From assembly GCF_022427965.1 (NCBI RefSeq), contig NZ_JAKTTI010000016.1, positions 1 to 64,000 on the forward strand: a DNA stretch of 64,000 bases, given 5' to 3'. The notes beneath the pieces are model-generated. The model did not search any database, was not told where the DNA came from, and saw only the letters and a program-made list of their open reading frames with translations. Shown here one piece after another: positions 57,349 through 64,000 of this stretch; position 1 is the stretch's first letter; every line of letters starts with the position of its first letter. Made by a program: the position numbers and the translations under genes. The stretch is from Fredinandcohnia quinoae. Its GTDB lineage: Bacteria; Bacillota; Bacilli; Bacillales; Bacillaceae_L.

Positions 57349-57389
57349 AGTAGTGCTGTGGATATCTACTCTTGAAAAAAGGAATGAAT
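57195..57389 (+). repeat. right copy of 190/195-bp direct repeat
   Basis: Second copy of the ThrE-end sequence. Relative to the left copy it has ATGAT inserted (GATATGATTATG against GATTATG). Its right end runs into the leader of the LacI gene, where the left copy runs into the Bce module. Confidence 0.88.
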
Positions 57390-57392
57390 GCC

Positions 57393-58331
57393 ATGAAGCC
57401 AACAATTAAAGATATTGCGAGATTAGCAAATGTTTCGATTACAACTGTTTCTAGAGTATTAAATGGTCATCCTTATGTTGCAAAGGATAAGCGAAAAAAG
57501 GTTGAGGAAGTTATTCAACAATTGGATTATAAGCAAAATACAAATGCGATACATCTAGTTAAGGGGAAGACGAATACGATTGCGGTGATTGTCCCTTATA
57601 TTAATCACCCTTTTTTCCAAACCCTTGTTGAAGGAATCATTGAAGAAGCGATTCAAAGTGGATATACACCTTTATTATGTCCTACTAATTATGATCCAAA
57701 GCTAGAAATGAATTATTTTCAAATGCTTAGATCGAAACAAATTGATGGAGTCATTCTTTGTTCACGAGCGAACGAATGGGATGTAATTATCCCATTTTTG
57801 CAATACGGTCCAATCGTCACCTGTGAATATACGGAGCATGATATTCCATGTGTGTATATTGATTATTATCAAACGTACAAAGACGCTCTTCACTATGTCC
57901 ACAGCCAAGGCCATACTGAAATTGGATATAGTATCGGTCGGCATATGAGTATGAATACGAAAGAAAGACTACGGGCATATCGAGCTTTTTTGAATGAAAC
58001 TGGAATCGAACTTAATCCAGATTGGATAGTTTACGATTGTTTTTCAATGGAAGATGGGAAAAATATTGTAAGAGAGTTGGTTAATCTTGATTGTATCCCT
58101 TCGGTTATACTTGTGAATGGGGATGAAGTGGCAGCGGGTGTTCTTTTACAAGCAAAAAATGAAAATATATCAATTTCAGTCATTGGAGCAGATAATCAAC
58201 CGATATCTGAAGTATTGAATATTTCAACAATCGATCAACATATTGAGGAAATAGGAAATATGGCATTTTCATTGTTTAAAAATGGAGGGACTTCAAAAAT
58301 TCCGATTAAGGCGGAGTTAATCGTACGTTAA
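57393..58331 (+). CDS. LacI-family transcriptional regulator
   Basis: A 312-aa LacI/GalR regulator: HTH and hinge at 1-60 (PTIKDIARLANVSITTVSRVLNG), then a periplasmic-binding-like effector domain (VIVPYINHPFFQTLVEGI, SQGHTEIGYSIG, VILVNGDEVAAGVL). The frame opens at 57372, but the ATG at 57393 gives the normal start. Its ribosome binding site AAAAGGA lies inside the direct repeat. The ligand is unknown. Before the Bce insertion it was probably next to the ThrE exporter genes. Confidence 0.88.
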   Translation: MKPTIKDIARLANVSITTVSRVLNGHPYVAKDKRKKVEEVIQQLDYKQNTNAIHLVKGKTNTIAVIVPYINHPFFQTLVEGIIEEAIQSGYTPLLCPTNYDPKLEMNYFQMLRSKQIDGVILCSRANEWDVIIPFLQYGPIVTCEYTEHDIPCVYIDYYQTYKDALHYVHSQGHTEIGYSIGRHMSMNTKERLRAYRAFLNETGIELNPDWIVYDCFSMEDGKNIVRELVNLDCIPSVILVNGDEVAAGVLLQAKNENISISVIGADNQPISEVLNISTIDQHIEEIGNMAFSLFKNGGTSKIPIKAELIVR

Positions 58332-58353
58332 CAATTAAAAATCCCATCAATTA

Positions 58354-58386
58354 TTAAAAAAGCTTGTACACAAGCTTTTTTTTATT
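58354..58386 (+). terminator. terminator of the LacI-family gene
   Basis: AAAAGCTTGT pairs with ACAAGCTTTT, followed by T-run. Confidence 0.85.
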
Positions 58387-58454
58387 TTCCTCTTGACCTG
58401 AAAATGTTTTCATACTTTAGAACAAATGTATGAAGAACATTAGGAGGTTATAAA

Positions 58455-58766
58455 GTGGAAGAATTTAAGTTCGGGGAGTTTGAGATTGCTACACTTGAGG
58501 GTTTGTTTGAAATCGATAACAGTGGTATTCAATATGTCTATGGATCTTTGTTTCTCACGAATAAACGTTTGCTCCTTGTATCTAATCAACCTCTTGGTTT
58601 TAAAGAAAGCTATTCATTCTGGTTTAAAGACAAAGAAATACCTAATCTTGATCGGAAACAGCTTAAAGTTGGTAATGAGACAATCTGTTTAAGATGGATT
58701 AGGGAAGAGAAGTTAAGTCGTTTTTATCCCCTACTTGATAAAATTATTCGCATATATTGCAAATGA
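58455..58766 (+). CDS. small PH/GRAM-like protein
   Basis: A 103-aa protein without membrane segment. YGSLFLTNKRLLLVSN resembles the core of bacterial PH/GRAM-like domains (GxLxLTNKRLLL), followed by a short linker and a charged helix. The GTG start has AGGAGGT upstream, and a hairpin terminator lies 100 bp downstream, so it is a real gene. Function is unknown; membrane-surface or protein binding would fit the fold. Confidence 0.65.
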   Translation: MEEFKFGEFEIATLEGLFEIDNSGIQYVYGSLFLTNKRLLLVSNQPLGFKESYSFWFKDKEIPNLDRKQLKVGNETICLRWIREEKLSRFYPLLDKIIRIYCK

Positions 58767-58866
58767 AAGGTGTAACAAGTGGATATTTGTTTCACTTTGT
58801 TTAAGAAGCCCCAAAGTGATTCCCAATTTGCCCTGTTACATTACCCGATGATGATGATATAGAAAA

Positions 58867-58896
58867 AAGAAAGCTTGGAAACAAGCTTTTTTTTCT
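58867..58896 (+). terminator. terminator of the PH-like gene
   Basis: AAGCTTG (58871-58877) pairs with CAAGCTT (58882-58888) around a GAAA loop, followed by T-run. Confidence 0.85.
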
Positions 58897-59007
58897 TCCT
58901 CTTAAACTATATATATACAAAAAACTTTATCAGAATAACATATTAGGTGGTAAAATATATATAAAACACCAAATGGTAGAATTTTTATAAACGGTGGAGG
59001 TTTATAT

Positions 59008-60066
59008 ATGGAAGGTTTTAATAAAAAGGGGATCTTGATAAATAATCGAGTATTTAAGAAAGGTTTAATTTTAAGGACGATTGTAGGGATGGTACTAATG
59101 GGGGTAGTTACGGTATTACCATCAACTATCAGTGCAAAACAACAAGTACCGAAATCGGCAGTATTTGATTTGACAGATCAAGCAACAGAATTGATTCGTA
59201 ATAAAAAATTACATAATGGGACCGTATTGCAATCCTTTGCTTTTGATAACAAAAATAAACATATCTATGTAGTACAATTAATGGAAGGAGGGCAAAGGCT
59301 CCGCGGAGAAAATAAAAAGGTAAGTGGTGAAACTAGGTCCTCAAATGGGGACTTAACACTGACTAAGTTGGATATGAAAGGGAATAAATTAGGCTATATG
59401 TTCCTAAAGGGATTTGGTCATGGTGTGCAAATTGGTGTAGAAACTGTTGGTATCACACCGTATTTATGGACGGAGACAGATTCAAAGGCTGGATGGGGAA
59501 CTCAGCTTGCGAGATTTAAATTTAGGAATGGGGCTGTATTGACTCCTAATTCATCTGCGGTAGAAAAGCATAGACTCATAGAAGGAGCTAATCGTACAAC
59601 CGTTAATATTGATCCTATCAATAAGCTGTTAACAATGCGTTATCAGTTAGGCGGATCTTTTCGTTTCGGAGTATATGATTTAGATGATGTCAAACAAGGT
59701 AAATATACTCCTCTAGCAGATGTCCCACAACCACCCATGGGGATATTCCAAGGCTTTGCTTCTTATGGCGGGTATTTATATTTGTTAGATGGTAGTGCAT
59801 ATGGCAATAATGGTTCAGTTAAGCCAAACGGAAATACATATATTACATCGGTAGATTTAAATACTGGTAAAGTTGTAGAAAGAAAGCTTTTCAAGGGTGG
59901 CAACAATCTCACATTTAGGGAACCAGAAGGATTGGCCATACGTATTCCAGATTTAAAACATCCTAACAAGGCACATTTAAGTGTTGGTTTTGCTTCTAAT
60001 TCCAGCCCAAAAAGGTTGAGCAATATTTATTATGTAGATAAACTTGTTCCCGGAAAAAGTAAGTAG
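59008..60066 (+). CDS. secreted helveticin J-family protein
   Basis: A 352-aa exported protein with a signal peptide (about 1-43, cut near ISAKQQ) and a beta-propeller-like domain of the helveticin J/class III bacteriocin family, also found annotated as teichoic acid biosynthesis protein C. Recognisable segments: LQSFAFDNKNKHIYVVQL, TLTKLDMKGNKLGYM, GFGHGVQIGVE, WTETDS, and FREPEGLAIRI. Helveticin J is a secreted antibacterial protein of Lactobacillus, but many family members have no tested activity. No immunity or export gene is next to it. GGTGGAGG precedes the ATG. Confidence 0.8.
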   Translation: MEGFNKKGILINNRVFKKGLILRTIVGMVLMGVVTVLPSTISAKQQVPKSAVFDLTDQATELIRNKKLHNGTVLQSFAFDNKNKHIYVVQLMEGGQRLRGENKKVSGETRSSNGDLTLTKLDMKGNKLGYMFLKGFGHGVQIGVETVGITPYLWTETDSKAGWGTQLARFKFRNGAVLTPNSSAVEKHRLIEGANRTTVNIDPINKLLTMRYQLGGSFRFGVYDLDDVKQGKYTPLADVPQPPMGIFQGFASYGGYLYLLDGSAYGNNGSVKPNGNTYITSVDLNTGKVVERKLFKGGNNLTFREPEGLAIRIPDLKHPNKAHLSVGFASNSSPKRLSNIYYVDKLVPGKSK

Positions 60067-60103
60067 AACTAAATTTATTTCCCATGTACATATACTTTAT
60101 AGA

Positions 60104-60138
60104 AGATAGGTGTTAACCCAATTAATTAACACCTATCT
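60104..60138. terminator. bidirectional terminator
   Basis: A 13-bp stem, AGATAGGTGTTAA (60104-60116) with TTAACACCTATCT (60126-60138), between convergent genes. Confidence 0.85.
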
Positions 60139-60144
60139 ATACCA

Positions 60145-60678
60145 TTATTTTAATTCCTCTTTTAAAATTCCATAGTAATGAAGGTCAACTGATTTGCCCC
60201 ATTTTATAACATGATTGCGAAGGGTGCCTTCATGCTTCATACCGATTTTCTCCATAATTCTCCATGAGCCAGGATTATCAGTAAAAGCCGCAGCAAAGAC
60301 TTTTTGTAGGCCAAATTCATCAAACCCATATCGAATGACAGCTTTTGCTGCCTCTGTTCCATAGCCTTTTCCCCAATAGGGTTTTCCAATCCAATAGGCA
60401 AGTTCTCCTCGTTTATGTTCGGTATTGTTTCCAATACTCATCGTTCCAATCAAAGATGAAGAGGATTTTTCGATAATTGCAAATGTGGCCATTTTGTTTT
60501 CCTTTTCTGCTTCTAGCATACTCTTAATAAATGGAGCTGCAGATCCTTCAGGGTACGGATGGGGAATATTCAATGTTGTTTTTGCAATATCATAGTCGCT
60601 TGCTAATTCCTCAACTCGCTCAGCATCCTCTATCTTAAGTGAACGAAGTAAAAGTCTCTCTGTCTCTATCCTTTTCAT
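60145..60678 (-). CDS. GNAT acetyltransferase, RimJ/RimL type
   Basis: A 177-aa GNAT enzyme. It opens IETERLLLRSLKIEDAERV, as RimJ/RimL proteins do, has LAYWIGKPYWGKGYGTEAAKAVIRYGFDE (acetyl-CoA loop, KGYGTEA) and NPGSWRIMEKIGMKHEGTLR. It would acetylate an N-terminal amine or a small molecule; the substrate cannot be named. GGAGG precedes the ATG. Confidence 0.87.
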   Translation of the reverse strand: MKRIETERLLLRSLKIEDAERVEELASDYDIAKTTLNIPHPYPEGSAAPFIKSMLEAEKENKMATFAIIEKSSSSLIGTMSIGNNTEHKRGELAYWIGKPYWGKGYGTEAAKAVIRYGFDEFGLQKVFAAAFTDNPGSWRIMEKIGMKHEGTLRNHVIKWGKSVDLHYYGILKEELK

Positions 60679-60848
60679 TATGTAAACCTCCTATTAAAAT
60701 GATTACTAACATTTTATATTCGTAGGATTTGGAATACAATTATAATATTGCATTACATTATATAGAATTGACTCCTCATCCTTGCTTGCATTCTGCAACT
60801 CGATTTTCATCTTATCTTCCTCTTTCATTATTTTAATTCTATTATACC

Positions 60849-61210
60849 GGTGCTCATGTCGGGTGAAACCAAGGGCCAGCAGTCACCATAGGTGTTGAAT
60901 GGTGCCCTTGTCGGTTGAAACTAGGGGTTAGCGGTCACTATAGGTGTTGAATGGTGCCCATGTTGGGTGAAACCAGGGTCTGGCGGTCACCATAGGTAGC
61001 GAATGGTTCCCGTATCGGTTGAAACTAGGGGTTAGCGGTCACCATAGGTGTTGAATGGTGCCCATGTTGGGTGAAACTAGGGTCCGGCGGTCACCATAGG
61101 TAGTGAATGGTGCCCATGTCGAGTGAAACTAGGGGTTAGCGGTCACTATAGGTGTTGAATGGTTCCCGTGTCGGTTGAAACCGGGGTCCATTGGTCACCA
61201 TAAGTCCAAT
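60849..61210. repeat. 52-bp tandem repeat, seven units
   Basis: Units start at 60849, 60901, 60953, 61005, 61057, 61109 and 61161, each exactly 52 bp but the last (50). A unit runs GGTGCCCATGTCGG-TTGAAAC-(C/T)AGGGG..-GCGGTCACCATAGGT-(GTT/AGC)-GAAT. Two types alternate (GGTGTTGAAT endings with AGGGGTTAGC; GGTAG(C/T)GAAT endings with AGGGTC(T/C)GGC), giving a 104-bp higher-order unit over units 2-5. GC is clearly above the surroundings. Confidence 0.9.
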
Positions 61211-61261
61211 AGGGGCTCCTAGAAAAGACATATGTGAATGATTCATTAGCGATAAATCACT

Positions 61262-61302
61262 TTAAAATAAAATAAGGTGAGCCGATATGTTCGGCCACCT
61301 AA
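61262..61302 (-). terminator. terminator of the second GNAT gene
   Basis: Minus strand: AGGTG-GCCGA ... TCGGC-CACCT-type hairpin (61275-61300) followed by TTATTTTATTTT. Confidence 0.8.
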
Positions 61303-61310
61303 TTTGATGT

Positions 61311-62141
61311 TTATAGTACAAATTCTTTAAATGGTAGATAAAAAACTGGATAATTTTCTAGCTGTTCAAAGCCTACTTTTTTCGCAATCGCAACCGAGTC
61401 TTTGCGAAAATCCTCTGTTGTCCAATGTGGAGTACCACCGCGTTGCAGACACTCATCAATAAATTTTCGTGCCATAGCAGTCGCAAGCCCCTTACCACGA
61501 TGCTCTGTCTTGTATGTATTAATTCCGATTTCGTATTCGTTCTTACTTACAAAGACTGAAATACAGGAACCAATAACTTCAGACCCTTTCACGACAACGA
61601 AACCAAATCCCTTTTCGAAAAACATCTCAAGCGAATCCCAAAACTTTAAAATTTCATCTCGTATGACATTCTCGGAATCCTGTTCGATGACTGAATCATC
61701 AATTTGCATTACCTTATACCCATCGTTAATCTTCATTTCGCAGCGTTTATACCAGTCCTTATGAAAAATGAAAGGTACCCGTGCACCCTGGCTTAATTTC
61801 ACATATTTAAAAATAGAAGCAATGGATTCGTCCCATTCATGATTCGGAAAAATTTCTAAGTTAAAATAGTCCTCTCCATTTTCAAGAGCTTCAGTTCTTA
61901 TGTTAGATGCAATGAATGGCTCTAACTCCTCATTAAATCGCTGATTCCTGATATCCCCAACGAGAAAAAAGATCTCATTTTTTGCCCAAATGAATGCAGT
62001 TTTTGGCGAGAAGGGGTGATCAACAAAAACCGAGCCGAGATTATTTTTATTTATAACTCCGTTTATTACAGGGTGGTCTTCAAGACTAGGGAATAACGGC
62101 TTTACGTTGTGAAATTCTTCAGGTTTTAATGTATATATCAT
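61311..62141 (-). CDS. GNAT-family acetyltransferase (ZmaR-like group)
   Basis: A 276-aa protein with a divergent N-terminal half and a C-terminal GNAT fold. VIGSCISVFVSKNEYEIGINTYKTEHRGKGLATAMARKFID holds the acetyl-CoA loop (HRGKGLATA). The layout resembles the GNAT group that includes zwittermicin resistance protein ZmaR, but this is a weak hint; the substrate is unknown. It is monocistronic with its own terminator. Confidence 0.75.
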   Translation of the reverse strand: MIYTLKPEEFHNVKPLFPSLEDHPVINGVINKNNLGSVFVDHPFSPKTAFIWAKNEIFFLVGDIRNQRFNEELEPFIASNIRTEALENGEDYFNLEIFPNHEWDESIASIFKYVKLSQGARVPFIFHKDWYKRCEMKINDGYKVMQIDDSVIEQDSENVIRDEILKFWDSLEMFFEKGFGFVVVKGSEVIGSCISVFVSKNEYEIGINTYKTEHRGKGLATAMARKFIDECLQRGGTPHWTTEDFRKDSVAIAKKVGFEQLENYPVFYLPFKEFVL

Positions 62142-62350
62142 GTTCTACTTCCTCACAATCTGTATTGTATTTTGCTTCATAGAAAAACAATCAATACAGA
62201 AATGCATTACGTCTATTCGCTACAAAACACCCCCTTGAAAATTTGCTACTATTATATTCTGTAAATAAAATATAAATCCCTTTTAATCCAATATGAAATG
62301 TAATTCTGATTTGGTAATTAGAAAAATAAAGTTGGCTACATTGCATTCCA

Positions 62351-62470
62351 GTGGCTAACGCCGAATTAAAATCCGTAACGGCGAATTCTGGACGCTACCG
62401 CCGAATTAAATTCCGTAACGGCGAATTCTGGACGCTAACGCCGAATCCCTTCCTCTAAATAGCGAATTAA
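62351..62470. repeat. 20-bp periodic repeat, six units (TAACG-CCGAATT type)
   Basis: Six units of 20 bp (starts 62351, 62371, ... 62451). The core alternates between CTAACGCCGAATTAAA and GTAACGGCGAATTCTG, so pairs also make a 40-bp unit. It has the same period and the same TAACG word as the arrays at 48930 and 157, but the second half of the core is different. Confidence 0.82.
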
Positions 62471-62471
62471 C

Positions 62472-62517
62472 AAAACAAAATGGGATGTGAGCAGTGGTAG
62501 ATCGGACATCCTGTTTT
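62472..62517 (-). terminator. likely terminator of the M20 dipeptidase gene
   Basis: Minus strand: GGATGT pairs with ACATCC over a 17-nt loop, followed by TTTTGTTTTG. Confidence 0.5.
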
Positions 62518-62520
62518 ATC

Positions 62521-63894
62521 CTATAAAGATTTCTCCAGTTCAAACCAATACGTACAAAGAGTTTCCAAGCCTTTATCGAAATTTTCTAGGTGGAAATGCT
62601 CGTTTGGCGCATGGAAGTTTTCAGTAGGCAAACCAAAGCCCATTAATACGATTGGTGCGTGTAATACCTCATCTAATGTTGCGATGATTGGTAAGGAGCC
62701 GCCACCACGAGTATAAGAGGTTGGTACACGATACACCGCTTCATATGCACGGCTTGCCGCTTGAATGGCAGGATGGTCAAATGGTGTTACATATGGTGCG
62801 CCTTTATCAAACACAGTGATATCCACTTCAACACCAGCTGGTTTGTTCACCTCGATATGCTGCTTTAACAGTTCAACAATTTCATCAGGATCCTGGTTAG
62901 GTACAAGGCGACATGTGATTTTTGCATGGGCCTCCGCCGGAATAACTGTTTTGATTCCATCACCTTGGAATCCACCATAGATTCCATTCACATCAAGTGT
63001 CGGACGGACCCAGGTTCTTTCAAGATAACTGTACCCTTTTTCTCCATAAAGGGCGGGTACACCTAATTCTTGTCGCTGCTTTTCCTCATCAAAGTTAAGA
63101 TCTGAAAATGCCTGTTTCTCTTCATCAGTCAGAGATAGCACCTTTTCATAAAAGCCCTCAACGATTACTTCCCCATGCTCATTATGGAATGAATTGACCA
63201 ATTGAACGAGAGCATTAATCGGATTGTGAATGCCACCGCCATACAGTCCGGAATGTAAGTCACCATTCGCACCCTTCACATCAATTTGAAGGCCGCATAA
63301 TCCGCGAACCCCATAACATATCGTTGGCTTCCCGCGCTCCAGCATGCCAGTATCTGAAATCACAATTACATCTGCTGCTAGAAGCTCTTTGTTTTCTTCG
63401 ACAAATGCAGGTAAATTAGGACTTCCTACTTCTTCTTCACCCTCGATACAAAATTTGAAATTAAGAGGTAAAGCCCCTTCTGTCTTGAAAATGGCCTCCA
63501 ATGCTTTCAAATGCATAAAGGTTTGCCCTTTATCATCACTAGCTCCCCTCGCATAAAGCTTTTCATCTCGGATATCAGGTTCAAACGGAGGGCTGTCCCA
63601 TAAGTGAAGCGGGTCAACTGGTTGTACATCATAATGTCCATAGATAAGAATGGTCGGTTTCCCTTCTGCATGCAACCAATCCCCATATACAACCGGATGT
63701 CCTTTTGTAGGGTAGATCGTTACATTCTCCATCCCGATTTTTTTCAAAGCTGCTGCAACCCAAGATGCACCATGGCTGACATCTTCCTTATGATTAGGTA
63801 ATGCACTAATGCTTGGAATAGAAAGCAATTCAAAAAGCTCATTTAAATGAGCGTCTCGATTTTCTTTTAGATAGGTTTGGATATTATCGTTAAT
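62521..63894 (-). CDS. M20-family dipeptidase, probable ATT start
   Basis: An M20 metallopeptidase (dipeptidase/CNDP-like) that cuts short peptides in the cytoplasm. Motifs: IYGHYDVQPVDP, YARGASDDKGQ and EGEEEVGSPN bind two zinc ions, and a lid domain with SGLYGG follows. The first ordinary start, TTG at 63828, would remove the 22-residue N-terminal helix (reads NDNIQTYLKENRDAHLNELF) usual in the family. The only place with a proper ribosome binding site is an ATT at 63894, 7 nt after AGGGAGG, with an in-frame TAG just upstream. So the 457-codon form beginning at ATT is proposed; a sequencing change from ATG is the alternative. Confidence 0.82.
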   Translation of the reverse strand: MNDNIQTYLKENRDAHLNELFELLSIPSISALPNHKEDVSHGASWVAAALKKIGMENVTIYPTKGHPVVYGDWLHAEGKPTILIYGHYDVQPVDPLHLWDSPPFEPDIRDEKLYARGASDDKGQTFMHLKALEAIFKTEGALPLNFKFCIEGEEEVGSPNLPAFVEENKELLAADVIVISDTGMLERGKPTICYGVRGLCGLQIDVKGANGDLHSGLYGGGIHNPINALVQLVNSFHNEHGEVIVEGFYEKVLSLTDEEKQAFSDLNFDEEKQRQELGVPALYGEKGYSYLERTWVRPTLDVNGIYGGFQGDGIKTVIPAEAHAKITCRLVPNQDPDEIVELLKQHIEVNKPAGVEVDITVFDKGAPYVTPFDHPAIQAASRAYEAVYRVPTSYTRGGGSLPIIATLDEVLHAPIVLMGFGLPTENFHAPNEHFHLENFDKGLETLCTYWFELEKSL

Positions 63895-64000
63895 GTTGAA
63901 GCCTCCCTAAAATGTTGTATGTATAATATATTTCGTCGCAAATCTTATGTATTCCTTCATTTCCTAAAAATTCATTCATACAATTGAATATCAACAAAAT

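Larger units (their letters stand above)
60679..61310. other. gene-free region with 52-bp tandem array
   Basis: 632 bp without an ORF. It holds the GNAT promoter region, a seven-copy 52-bp array (60849-61210) and the minus-strand terminator of the next GNAT gene. Confidence 0.6.
62142..62520. other. gene-free region with a third 20-bp array
   Basis: No ORF. It holds the promoter region of the GNAT gene, the 20-bp array 62351-62470 and a likely minus-strand terminator. Confidence 0.6.

Noticed and set aside
57372-57392. TTG start of the LacI-family gene at 57372
   Set aside because: It would add seven residues before the conserved MKPTIKDIA start and the AAAAGGA ribosome binding site would lie inside the coding sequence.
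60849-61210. CRISPR array
   Set aside because: The 52-bp units are similar along their whole length, with no constant repeat plus unique spacer pattern, and no cas genes are near.

Overview
The window looks like a chromosome segment of a low-GC, mesophilic Bacillaceae bacterium (Bacillus sensu lato). The support is AGGAGG-type ribosome binding sites with frequent GTG/TTG starts, close relatives of Bacillus subtilis genes (odhAB, pbuG, ykkCD, gltC, fruRKA, bceRSAB), guanine and guanidine-I riboswitches, and a hairpin repeat I recognise from many Bacillus intergenic regions. No tRNA, rRNA, CRISPR array, transposase or integrase was seen.

Layout. 0.4-9 kb: a CofE-like ligase with a divergent LysR regulator, a small lipoprotein, an M20 amidohydrolase, the potABCD spermidine/putrescine importer and a CBS-domain protein. 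9-19.5 kb: a six-gene minus-strand operon coding for an IsdE-like/FecCD ABC importer plus a complete CobN-ChlD-ChlI type chelatase. It lies behind Fur boxes and is divergent from a Crp/Fnr-family regulator that has a perfect CRP-type palindrome in front of it. 19.6-23.7 kb: a four-gene operon with an ATP-grasp ligase, a Mur-ligase paralogue, a membrane-anchored SpaA/Cna-B-like protein and an Asp/Glu racemase. 24-32.4 kb: an M23 cell-wall hydrolase, an FNR-like regulator with an E. coli-type cysteine set and a perfect FNR box, odhAB, and a riboswitch-controlled guanine/hypoxanthine permease.

32.5-51 kb: a pyruvate-oxidase-like enzyme, a thioesterase, a DUF4358/MBOAT/DHHW surface acylation cluster, gdhA with a GltC-like regulator, an AbrB-like protein with a zinc ribbon, a polysaccharide deacetylase, guanidinium exporters ykkCD, fruRKA, an ABC exporter and glnS. 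51-58.3 kb: a split ThrE-type Thr/Ser exporter and a LacI-type regulator, separated by an apparently acquired, more GC-rich BceRSAB peptide-sensing and detoxification module flanked by 190/195-bp direct repeats. 58.4-64 kb: a PH-like small protein, a secreted helveticin J-type protein, two GNAT acetyltransferases and an M20 dipeptidase that appears to start at ATT.

Several intergenic regions carry strictly periodic degenerate repeats: 20-bp period at three loci and a 52-bp period at one. The strongest candidates for undescribed biology are the Fur-controlled tetrapyrrole importer/chelatase operon (possible iron removal from haem-like compounds without oxygen) and the ATP-grasp + Mur ligase + racemase operon, which resembles a split cyanophycin-synthetase-like system with a D-amino-acid supply.
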